Position numbers and translations under genes: made by a program. A model generated the notes under the pieces. The model was not told the DNA's origin and ran no database searches. It saw only the letters and a list, made by a program, of their open reading frames with translations. A DNA stretch of 44,544 nucleotides from Folioceros fuciformis (lineage: Eukaryota > Anthocerotophyta > Anthocerotopsida > Anthocerotales), in the NCBI GenBank assembly GCA_049999805.1, contig JBNGIO010006232.1:75048-119591 (forward strand). Direction: 5' to 3'. Below, in pieces: positions 9,597-20,084 of this stretch (position 1 is the stretch's first letter; the number at the start of each line of letters is the position of its first letter).

Positions 9597-11813
9597 ATGT
9601 TGAATCGCCTGGCGGGAGCCGTGTTCGGAGCACTAGCGGTGGTCTCAACTGCCTTCAGTATGGTGCAGGACAGTGATATTGAAGGCACCATAGCCTTCAG
9701 CATCGTGGGCCGAATTCAGTACGCATTCGACGTCTACGTTACTCCTCATCCTCTGTCGGGGTCCGGAATCTGGGAAATTCGGCTCACAGATGGCGTGTCA
9801 GTGAATTACAATGCTCAGTTGCGGGAGGGGATTAACGTTCCCGCTCTCGGCTGGCGGGGACCCTTGGCCGATGTGGTGTCAGGATGGCCGACAGTGGATG
9901 TGCTGCTGTTCATCTCGGAGAGGTTGGGCAACGTTGAGTGCTTTGCCCGCCTCTCTCAAGGGCATGCCATTGAGCCGGTGGAGCAGAAGCTGCAGGACCT
10001 GAAGATCGATGAAGTGGTGGAGCACGGTAAAGACGCTGGTGAAAGACGAGAGGTGATCCTGCCACTCAGCTCTCTCATAGGATCGAAGGAAGGCGCCAGC
10101 TCCACCGTGGGCCAAGAGAGGATCAGCCTGGCGGACCGCCCTCTCTTGGCCAACAACACAGTCTATTTTGTCTCCACAAGAGAGCCTGCGGAGAAATTGC
10201 TGCAGTCATGGACGGCGATTTTCTCCGTCAGCCTGGAGACTGGATTCACTCAGCGGCTCACCCCGCAGGGAGTGAGCGACTACAGCCCCGCCATCTCGCC
10301 TTCCGGAGAATGGATCATGGTGGCCTCCAACCAGGGTAAGGGGTACCAGGGCCTGGAGACCAGCGTGATGGACTTGGATCTCTACATCTTCAAGGCCAGT
10401 GACGGATCCCGGCGCCGGATAGCTGTCGCAAACGGAGGCTGGCCAACTTGGAAGGACGAATCCACCGTCTTCTGCCACCGACTCGCAGACGACGGCTGGT
10501 GGAGCATCTTCAAGATCACTCTTCCTCCAGATCTGGCAACTTGGGAAGGCGATCTGAAGCTTCAAGCTGAGAGAGTCACTCCTCCCGGAGTCCATGCCTT
10601 CACTCCTGCTGCTTTCTCCGGGAACAACTGGCTGGCCGTGGCCACGCGCCGGCCCGGCGAATCCAACTTCCGGCACATCGAGGTCTTCGACCTGGAAACC
10701 TCCTCCTTCTCGAAGGTAACAGAGGCGATCCAGCCCGATGCACACCACTACAGTCCCTTCGTCTCTGCTTCCTTCATCGGCTACCACAAGTGCAGGGGCC
10801 CAGGTTCGGATTTGAACGAAGTCCCGCGGCTGGAGCGGATGGAAACCAGTCTCCCGAGTCTGGATTTGCTGCGCGCCGACGGCGACTTCCCCGCCATCTC
10901 CCCCGACGGATCCCTCATCGCCTACATTCCGGAGCTCTCTGCTTCCGGTGGCCTGTTCATAATGCACCGGAACGGAACGGGACGGAAGGAGGTCTTCTCC
11001 GGGCTGGTGTTCGGCACCAGTTGGGATCGGCAGCGAGCAGGCCGGGTGTATACAACGTCGGGGGCTATCTTTGCTTCAGCTCCGGCTGCGGTGCAGGTGA
11101 TCGCTGTCTCCTTCGACGAGAAGGCGTTCAGGGCGGGTGGCGACCATGAGGCGGCGACCACCTCGTACACCGTGCTGACGTCGGAGGGGACTGGAAACAA
11201 CGCGTTTCCATCCGCGTCGCCCGACGGTCAGGAGGTGGTGTTCCGGTCGGGCAGGTCAGGGTACAAGAACCTATACATCATGGACTCGGAGGGGGAGGCT
11301 CACGGGCTGCGGCGTCTGACAGACGGCGCCTGGACGGATACCATGCCCAGCTGGTCGCCATCCGGAGAGTGGATCGCCTTCTCGTCCGATCGGCACGCGC
11401 CGGGGTCGGGTTCGTTCGCCATCTGGCTGGTGCGACCGGACGGGAGCGGGCTGCATCGGCTGTTGCCGGAGGTGGACGGTCGGATGAACCATCCCTGCTT
11501 CAGCCCGGATTCGAGGCACTTAGTTTTCACAGCCAATCTGGCGGGAAACTCCGCTGAGCCTATTTCCATGCCGCACCAGTTCCAGCCCTACGGCGAGATA
11601 TTTGTGATTGCCGTGGATGGAACGGGACTGAAGCGTCTCACCCACAACGCGTATGAAGACGGCACTCCGACCTGGGGGCGCCCTGCACCTGGTGGTACAG
11701 GGCAGCTGTCGTCCGAGGGCTCGCCCGTGGATTGCTCCTTTGATGATGTGCATTGGATGGGGAGCCCTTCTGTTGGTTTGCGCATTCCCAGTGCGTTCAT
11801 TGCATGCCGTTAG
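9597..11813 (+). CDS. Secreted TolB/DPP6-like beta-propeller protein
   Basis: Single exon, 738 aa. The first in-frame ATG is 9597; an in-frame TTG 21 bp upstream is not a plausible start. Residues 1-21 are hydrophobic and Ala-rich with a Leu/Val core, a probable secretory signal peptide. WD40-like/PD40 blades recur through the protein: ISPSGEWIMVAS, ISPDGSLIAYIP, ASPDGQEVVFRS, WSPSGEWIAFSSD and FSPDSRHLVFTAN. This matches a plant family annotated as DPP6 N-terminal-like or TolB-like. No hydrolase catalytic triad domain follows the propeller, so it is probably a binding or scaffold protein of the secretory pathway or cell wall. Biochemical role unknown. Confidence 0.85.
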   Translation: MLNRLAGAVFGALAVVSTAFSMVQDSDIEGTIAFSIVGRIQYAFDVYVTPHPLSGSGIWEIRLTDGVSVNYNAQLREGINVPALGWRGPLADVVSGWPTVDVLLFISERLGNVECFARLSQGHAIEPVEQKLQDLKIDEVVEHGKDAGERREVILPLSSLIGSKEGASSTVGQERISLADRPLLANNTVYFVSTREPAEKLLQSWTAIFSVSLETGFTQRLTPQGVSDYSPAISPSGEWIMVASNQGKGYQGLETSVMDLDLYIFKASDGSRRRIAVANGGWPTWKDESTVFCHRLADDGWWSIFKITLPPDLATWEGDLKLQAERVTPPGVHAFTPAAFSGNNWLAVATRRPGESNFRHIEVFDLETSSFSKVTEAIQPDAHHYSPFVSASFIGYHKCRGPGSDLNEVPRLERMETSLPSLDLLRADGDFPAISPDGSLIAYIPELSASGGLFIMHRNGTGRKEVFSGLVFGTSWDRQRAGRVYTTSGAIFASAPAAVQVIAVSFDEKAFRAGGDHEAATTSYTVLTSEGTGNNAFPSASPDGQEVVFRSGRSGYKNLYIMDSEGEAHGLRRLTDGAWTDTMPSWSPSGEWIAFSSDRHAPGSGSFAIWLVRPDGSGLHRLLPEVDGRMNHPCFSPDSRHLVFTANLAGNSAEPISMPHQFQPYGEIFVIAVDGTGLKRLTHNAYEDGTPTWGRPAPGGTGQLSSEGSPVDCSFDDVHWMGSPSVGLRIPSAFIACR

Positions 11814-13692
11814 TTGTGTAGCTCGGAGGCAGGGGATAGGTTTGTCTCGCAGAGCTTTGATGTTACAAGTTGCAGAAGTGCGGTTGAGGTAAAGCATGTC
11901 TACTACCTTACATGGTTTTGTATATGCTGCATTGTCTTCTGGGTAGACAACAGCGAAGTGTTTTTAGACTTTGGGATACAAAGCAGTAAGTAAGAGCAGT
12001 ATGCAGTCTTGCAGGTCTTGTGAAAGTGCCAGCCTCCAGTGCGAGAGTAGCTTGAGACTGGTACAAGACCCTATGGCCTTAAGGAGAACCTATGGTCTGG
12101 AGGGGCTCTTGGGTCCTGCAGGGGGGAGTCTGATGATGCAGTCGGTGGCGAAGACCTAAGGCTTATGGGTGGTGCAGATTGGCTTACTATAGGGGTGCAT
12201 GGTATAATTGGGCAGCCGCACGGGTGGGACTCCCATGGCTTTGATAACCCGAGAAGGTAGCCGAGACGGATGTTGTCTGCAGACCTGTGTAGTGTATGTG
12301 TAGTGTATGTTGCAATGCCCATATCTATGAGGAGGAGGTTTGTGTGGTGGGAGGATGGTTGACAGGAGAATCTGTCGGAGACATGTGAGTCAACCAGAGA
12401 CTATGGAGACATGCCAAATCCCCAATTTCTATGATCACAGTTATGGATTATCACAGTGTGATCCGGGGGGGACAGATGATGAACGAGGTCCGACGAAAGA
12501 GAGGAGATGAAGGCGTAGACATTGCTGGTTTGGGTCATTTTCACGAGTGAAGTGTCTGAATGTCTCCCTCTCATCACGCGTCAGACATGTCACATTGCAG
12601 GCAGGTTTGTGGAACTGAACTTCTGTGAAGTTGTGAAGATATAATGTAAAGAAGTAAGTTAAGATGAACCTGATAATCCAAATGGTCAGAAAACGACCGT
12701 GTCCACCTACCCAAACTTCATCTCACACAAACAGATGCAACAGCTTCCGGGCTTTGTGAGGCCGGCATGGCCTCCAGTCTCGGGCGCAGATCGAGTCTTG
12801 CAGTGCCTCCGTCACGTCTTGCATTCCCCGTCACGTCTTACATTCCTCGTCAAGCCCGTGCCGGCTAGATTGGGTTGGACGAGCTGCCCGTCTGGTTGCA
12901 CAGTAAACGCAAAGATGGGTCACGGTGCCTCTCCCTCCACGTCCCACTCCCCGGGCTGTTGTGCCGTTGAATGCCCTGGTTTCTGGGGATACTGTTCCCG
13001 GTGGGCTGAATATTGCACGGCAGGTGTTGGACGGCACCAAGCCAATGGGCATCGTCAAATGACCTGGTGAGACGGCATAGCCTCGCTCCGTGGTACTTTG
13101 AGAGGAGAGTCAGGTCATTGCTGCGTACATGTATACGGCATGTCCCAGGCGTGGTGGAGCAACTGCCTGCAGGACATGTACGGAGACAATGCCCCTGAGA
13201 AGGGTGAAGGGCACATCTTGTACATTTTGCAGCAGGATGCAGTGAGATGAAAAGCCGTGATACGTGCGCACACAATATGTGTGGAGCAGTGAAGTTGCGC
13301 GCATGGGTTTCACGCAGTTTGTCCGGTTGCTGCGAGGCAAGGGGCATGTTGAGCAGGAAAGCAGGCCTCTTGACGCATTCTAAGCGTGGTGCAGAGACTT
13401 GAGGGTGTGGATTATGCATGCCAGATGCTGTTCTTCATGTAGATCCAGACCTGGTTGCAAGTGTCCACGTCACTGGGCCATATCTTTGAGACATACCCTA
13501 AGCGTGCCTTAGTGATAAACCCATAACTTAGAGAGCCTCGAGGTGTTGCAAAATTGTGCCTTTCAGAAGTGAATCTGTTGGTTGGTTCTGCTCCGATGGC
13601 CTCTGAGGCCTGATGCTGTTTCTGTTGTTCTTGTTGCCTCGAACTGGTTGCAAGTGATGCAACTGCCACCCGGTACTACCTTGGGCACACCC
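11814..13692. other. Convergent intergenic region, no gene supported
   Basis: About 1.9 kb between the 3' ends of two convergent genes. It holds a 19-bp direct repeat in tandem (12811-12829 and 12830-12848, two differences), a short inverted repeat GATCACA/TGTGATC (12433-12439 and 12457-12463) and a TGTAGTGTATG duplication near 12290-12310. No protein or RNA gene recognised. Confidence 0.5.
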
Positions 13693-16600
13693 CTAAATGG
13701 GCTGCAGCCGGCATCCTGCAACGGAATCCAAGAGCCAGGTGTGGGGCAGAGCTGTGGCACCTGCTTTGGAAGCCACAGCCTTGGCTCCCTGCTGCCGATC
13801 TCGCATGATCCGTTGCCTCTCTTCCAGGCTCCCGGCTGCAGATACGTCTGTGTTGTAGAGTACCAAGGTGCGCAGTCTTCTTGGAGAGCCGTCTCTCAGC
13901 GACTGTGCTGAAGGAGCTGGCTTTCTGTGGAGGACCCTTCCTCCAGCCGCCAGGATGAGGGCCTGCAGGTCTGCTTTGTAAGCAGTCTCGAATCCCAAGC
14001 AGAAGTAGAGAGCGAAGCCGTGGAGGATTTTTGGTGCCTATGGTCGGACCAGGTCAGTAAGGATGGGCTATAAGGTGTTGTGGTCGCGACAGGCAGGCGG
14101 GAGGAGATGGTAGACCATACGTACCCTGATGGCAGACAGTTCTCTGCCTCGTCTTGGTCCATCAACCATGCCGTGGGTGTCACTGGTTACCTCGAATGTC
14201 TCTTCTCCGACTGCTGCTCCTGCAGCTGTGCACGCAGCCATCCCTGGTGCCAGGAACATCAAGGCATTGAAACATTAGACAGGCTGTTGGTTGGCAGGAA
14301 GATGGGTATGCACATGGTCGGGTACGGTGGCTGTTTGCTTACATGAAGGCTTGAGAATCCACTTGCCCTCCAACGTTGCCATCAGAAACTTTAGAGTTCT
14401 TCTCGCTGAACCGCTTTCATCAACGCCAGCGATCACGTGTGTTACAGTGGGGTTCCAGGCTTTCGCCAAGGTGGCACCTGTAACAGCGATGAATGCAGCC
14501 AGCTGATCCTGATGACAGGCAGCGAAGAAGGTGCGATGAGCTCGCAGGCATTTGAAGTATAGTTTAGGTGGATGGGTCAGCAAGTGATCTCCCCTCTCAC
14601 CTTCTCTGATGAATCCAGGCCCGATCCAGTGAGAACCCACTTAGTCGCAGGGCCTGCTGCCCATTTCTGAAAATGGAGGGTTGTGAAGTGTTGTTCAGTA
14701 GCTTCGACTGCGTTCCCCTTGCCTTTCACAGCCCTGAGGAGCGAGCTCTCACTTTGGTTATGCAGTTCGGGAAATTCAAACAAGTCCCAAGTTGACATGC
14801 AAGATACGAACAGGAGCGTGGAGGTTGAGTTCCTCACCGTTTGGAAGGCGCAGATGCGGGTACATCCCTTGGGACTGCTCCTTCATCCTTTGGGTCTCTC
14901 TTTGCTGGAGACTGGAAAGAGGAGGATTTCAATTTCCTCCTCACAGGTTTGGTCTTCCGTTCTTCCCCAACCTTCCATGCTGCATGGGCTGGGCATCTTA
15001 CCACAAAAATGTCCTGGATTGTGGACAGACCATATCTCTGAGCATAATGACAGGAATGCAAGAAAAGGACATGCACCACGACATGACAGGACATGTACAG
15101 CAAACCTACATCCTCCCACTTGCAACCAGCAATAGCCTTGGCGCATGGAAAGTGGAAACTTTTTCGACAGTGTCCATTGTAGCACCCGAGAGCTGCTCCT
15201 CTGAGTCCACAAATACTGCATTTTATCTTAAAGGCACGAGCAAGCTCCGCTTCCAGATTTCTCAGTCGATCGTTCTCGAAGTATACAGCAGGAGCCCTGG
15301 AATGTGATGGTCGAGCGACAGTCAGAAAATTTCTAGCTCCCGATCGTTGCAAAATTCAAATCCAGAGCCCGAGGATTTTACCAATCGGCACACTTCTTGT
15401 GCACAAAGGTTCTGGAACCGCCCTTTGAAGAAGACCGGGGGGCCAAATCTGCATCGACATGTTCAAGCAGCTCACCCGCTATCTGCCACCGAACACAGCA
15501 AGTGAGCGAGTTCGCAAGGGCAGGGATCCCGCATTAAGATTTGGACTCTGACCATGAACCCAATTTGCACTAAATTTTCCACTCACCTGGCAGTCACCAT
15601 GTTGTCGACAAAACGAGCACACTCTCTCCTCGCATTCACGCTCCACACGTCCCCTAGATTCCCTGCATTGGACATTGAACTCCGCTCCACCCTTGCTCCC
15701 GATCTCCTCCTCGTCGAGCAAATTGGTGTCGTTTATAACATCGCCCATGGATTTCTCCAACATTGTAGCTTCTTGAAGAGCTGCCTGACCTGGCTCAATT
15801 ACTCCTCTTTCACTTTGCTGTCTCGCAACTGAAGGCCTTGCCATATCAGCCTTCGCAATCACTGGAGGCTGAGCGGAAGCACCCTCTACCTTACGCCTGA
15901 TCTTGGATCTTTTCAGAGCAACAGGCTTTGGAGCTGTCTGGTTCGCGGCTTCATTGTGAAACCCAACTGCTAACGCTTTCTCCTTTTGGACTGGATTGTC
16001 GTCCGATTTCCTGGCCCGTTTTGGAGGTTTTAGCGAGTCTAAGATCGTCCCACCACCTGCCTGTTCATTGGGCCTGTTTTGTCGCTTCCTTGATGGCTTA
16101 CTCACGGCTGCATCAGAAGACCCAGGGACTAACCCATGCTGCTGTAAGACGGTGAGTTTTGCGTGGTGGAGTGTGTCCCACTGCACGTTCTTCTGCACTT
16201 TCTTCTGCTGCCTTTGATACTTCAGCCGTGGGCCTGCTTCAGCCTCAGTTTCTCTGCCTACGTGATCATCAGGCAGAGAAGCGTCAGCTTGAGACTCAGG
16301 GGGCTGTTGGATACCTTCACAAGCTGTCTTCATCCGATTCTGCGCAGAGAGAGCAGAAGCTGCCAACTTAGCCTGATCTTGCTCCTCATCAATTTCCTGA
16401 CCACAATCTATGCCCTGTTGCTCGACAGCCTGCAGTTGCATCTGATTCTGAGCAGGCCCACCTTCATACTCCTGCAACATGTTCTCACTTTGTAGTCCAT
16501 GCTGAACTCCGGGTTGTCCCTCGTCCTGTAGCTGCAGTTGCTCCTGCCCGCGATCCTCGATCTCCTCATTTTCCGGTTTTTGCAAGATAGCCTCCCCTTC

Positions 16601-19036
16601 CTGCTCTTCATCAGCTGGCTCCGGAGATCTGACAGACTCCGATGCGTCCAGGGCATAGTTGCCTTGTTCCGTGGGCTCTGAAGTTCGGGCCTCTTCCTGA
16701 CTCGGAAATGTCAGTTTACATCCGCGTGCACGGGTTGGCGAAGAGACCTCATCAAGAGAAGCCTGCGTGCCAAACAAAAGTAGCTGACATCAACATCTCT
16801 CCAGCATTGCTTTCCAGAGATATCGCACATTCATGGTGGATGCGACGATCTTACTCACCTGTGCCTTCTGAAGGTTGGCATCCAGTTCTGGAGAGCACGG
16901 ATGCTGTGTCCATGCAAAAACCTCACTATCAAAGCTGTCAATTTCTGCAGCAGCTTCACCTATCGGTCCCTCATTCTACACTCAAGTACCACAAGGAACA
17001 GCTTAGTATTCAGAAACGGGGCGGATGCTTTACCTTTGAACCGTGCGGAAGACAATCTTACCTCTACTTCCTTTCTGCGCAAGCTTTCATCCTCTTCGAC
17101 TTTGAGGTCGTCGAACGAGGGTCGAGCAAGAGCAAGTTGAGATGGAAGAGCTGGAGTAGATTGTGTCATGTCTGGTGTTCCAATTACGTCCCCTAACCAA
17201 AAGAGAGGAGGAAGTGGACCCCTGCCACTGGCATGAGCTTGTACAATGGAGTTGGAAGCCATCACAATCTGTCCATTAGGAAGCTTGTTGACTACTGAAC
17301 TGGAGCAACCCTGAAGGGTCCAAGTACCAAGCCCAACCTCTGCCCCAGATGCCCATCTCTTACACCGGAAAGGAGTTAGCGATGAGCTAACCGATCTTGG
17401 GTCTTTCAACGAGGCAATGGGCGATGGCGTGTGCATATCCACCAACAAGGGGGCATCACCAGCAGTGTTGGGAGACTTTGCTTGAGGCACCTCTTCCACG
17501 TGCGGGGGAGGAATCTCAACCTGCATTCGTAAAGACGGAGAAGGTTGTATCCGAGTCACGTCCTGTTCCTGAGACAAGCCTGGACCACTCTTACTGATAG
17601 GCCTGGGAGCCAGAAATGCCCCCCGGAGTCTGTTCTCAAACCTAGCAGGTGGAGGAGATACATGTATATGCTCCTTCTTCCTTGCTTCCTCCACCTCAGC
17701 CTCCTTTGATCTCTCCAAGAGAAGAGCTATCGAGAGGTCCCTGCCAGAAGGGTCTCGTTCATTTGTGGTGGACATCGCTGTTTCACTTGTGCTCCCTAGC
17801 AGAAACTGAGCCATGCTCGGCTGACCCAACTGAAACAGCTTACCACCTCTTGATCTCTTTCCCCTCATAGGACCGCTCCTCTGCTCTCTGCTTATCACCC
17901 CCGTCGAGAGAATGTTATCACTACCCGTCACCTCATTCCTGGCAAAATGTGGAACATGCACCCTGAGCCGCTTTTTGGCAGGAACAAAGGCCTGAAAAGG
18001 CTCGCCTGCAATTGCCTCTGGTTCACTCGCTTTGGCTCCAGCATCATCTGATGTGTTTCCCCCATCCTGATCCTTCCCAGCATCATGACTCTCCTGCCCG
18101 TCCTTGTTGGTAATGTCTGCAAACGCAAGATTGGATTCATGCTTCTTGCGAGCCTCTACTGCCGACCCTTTCGCTCTCGGACCTTGTAACTCCTTAGAGT
18201 CGTTCCTGCCCTCAGAATCAGCAGGAACCAAGCTCTCTGCTCATTTCAACCACATGCAGCAGATCGACGAAAAATCAATCCCAATCCCTACGAGGCCGCA
18301 CCCGGACACCTCACAAACTGGACCATCTATCCCAACATCCATACCTGCTTCTGCTGCATATGGCTGCGAGCTAAACAGGCTAAAGCCGCAAGAACTCTCA
18401 ATCCCCTTGTAAGCGGCAACCAAATTATCCAGGTGCGGTGCTGCTCGTACCTCTGCACAGACACCCGAAAGAAGCCACTCCTGAAACACATCACCCAACA
18501 ACTCCCCGCCAAGTACCAAAAGCTCGTTTCCTCCAGTCATCCATACCTCTCCGGGTGGTGGGCTGCTTGCAGACCGGGCACGAAGACATCCTCTTCATGG
18601 ACTCTGTAATGCAGCTCCTGGCAGACAGCCAGCACATTAGTCATCCTCCCCCTTTCATCCCCACACTGAACCAAAGCACTCTGCAGAGGAAAATTCTCAC
18701 TTGCAAAAATTATGACTACAGGAGGAGAGGGTCATCGTTTCCGTGAAGAGGCACCAGCTGCACAAACCCACAAAAAAGCATCAACATCCACCCGCACCCA
18801 CATTCCCAAGAAAATCGTCCAAGGCCTCCACACACGCACCATATAGGACACTTGAGCTCCCGACCCATTTTCTCCAACGGGTCAATCCGAGGGTCCACCT
18901 GCTCTCTCCCCCGCTCCCGCTGCTCCTGCTTCTCCCGCTCCTGCCGGACTGCTGCAGCCGGGATTCCGTCCTCCCCATCCCGCCTCCCGCGCCCTCGCCC
19001 CCCTGCTCTGGCCCTCCCTCTCGCTCTCCTGCCCAT
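13693..19036 (-). CDS. BRCA1: BRCA1 ortholog (RING, extended PHD, tandem BRCT)
   Basis: Fourteen exons, 5' to 3': 19036-18840, 18757-18701, 18617-18547, 18452-18345, 18236-17034, 16944-16859, 16762-15587, 15482-15382, 15296-15110, 15013-14838, 14733-14601, 14508-14343, 14243-14125, 14037-13693; total 4125 bp, 1374 aa. C3HC4 RING at residues 63-101 (MGRELKCPIC, CSHNFCKSC, CPVCK), then RAAPHLDNLVAAYKG. Mid-protein PPLFWLGD and DSEVFAWTQHPCSPEL match plant BRCA1. The extended PHD finger (about 956-1072) is split over four exons; BRCT1 is about 1143-1235 and BRCT2 about 1263-1374, ending WLLDSVAGCRLQP. With BARD1 it forms a nuclear E3 ubiquitin ligase for recombinational DNA repair. Longer than Arabidopsis BRCA1 because of big low-complexity exons 5 and 7. 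Exon 6 may instead start at 16959 (+5 aa). The start may be at the inner Met 57. Confidence 0.93.
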
Positions 19037-20084
19037 GGCTGTCCCGCCCTCCTTCTTCAGCCCGCCAGGCGCAGCTGCAATGCCGCCATGCTACCCCTCC
19101 CGCTCAGAACTCGCTCGGTTTCAAGAACTCATCCCCCTCGCCCACACTGAGGTGGAAAACGCCGGGAAACAGAATCAAGATTTGCGCAAGAACCTCGCCT
19201 CGGCAGGGGATCAGTAGCGCGCAGGCTGGGCATCAAGATTGGTCACGGAACCTCGACGCCCGGCCAGATCACGCTCCACAAACTTGGACACGCGCAGACT
19301 GCCGGCGCTGCTGGCTCGGCAAGAACGCGCCACGCATTGCTTGCAGTGCCGGTTGCGCGCGGGAGAGACAAGGATCCGCTTGGCACAGACCGGCTCGTCC
19401 GGGAGCGAACGATCCAGGAAGCTTGGGTCCGCGGATGCAATCAAGAGGCAAGACAGGAGAGGCCGCGTCCTCGTCCGCGTCCGCGCGCGGGAAACGCAAA
19501 TTTCTCGAGTTTGAAAGGGAGCCCCCGCCCAGCCTATAGCTCCCTCGAATATGAACGCAGATTTCGCTTAAACCGAAGGAGTTATAGCCTCTGCATTGGC
19601 TCGGTATTATCGGGACAACTGCATCTGCTTCGCCAGGCGGCGGGCTCCCGGCGCCGGCGGAGGAAGGGACGCTTTTCATGTCACCAAGACACCTTAAATA
19701 CTGTACAATAATACCTAACAAAATGAACGTCTTTTTCTTCACCTTTCTCCTTCAGGGAACGCTTCGACCATTTGGGCCCTGGTCGATCTGCTCCATGGAG
19801 TGACCTACACTGCATACCCATCTCTGGACGCCTCTCCTCGGGCCGAGGACCATATTTTGTGCTCGGTCGGAGCGACAGGCTCGTCCGGTAATGATGACTG
19901 TGTCGTGCCGGTAATAATGTAAGTATGGGCCATATTCCAAGTGTCACATGGGAAACTCCGACCCCGAGCCTGGCCTTGGGCTGGGCCTTCCGTGGGAGCT
20001 CTTTAAGGTGCACGACCGCATTGGCTGGACGTCCTCATTAGTCTAGTGTTGTTAGACTCTTGTTCCGGGAGCGGTCAGTGAACG
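19037..20084. promoter_or_regulatory. Shared divergent upstream region of BRCA1 and the DYW PPR gene
   Basis: About 1 kb between two head-to-head genes. The BRCA1-proximal part is very GC-rich and carries the E2F-type site. A near-repeat TCGT(G)CCGGTAATRATG occurs at 19881-19896 and 19903-19919. No open frame here resembles a known protein. Confidence 0.5.
19487..19494 (-). promoter_or_regulatory. E2F-type binding site upstream of BRCA1
   Basis: The minus strand reads TTTCCCGC, an exact match to the E2F consensus TTTSSCGC, about 450 bp upstream of the BRCA1 start codon and within a GC-rich stretch. BRCA1 is an E2F/RBR target in Arabidopsis. Occupancy here is inferred. Confidence 0.5.

Noticed and set aside
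10206-10967. 253-codon minus-strand open frame.
   Set aside because: Antisense shadow of the beta-propeller gene, whose plus frame has clear repeated motifs.
19567-19579. SOG1-like palindrome CTT(N)AAG in the BRCA1 upstream region.
   Set aside because: The spacer is 6 bases (CTTAAACCGAAG), not the required 7.
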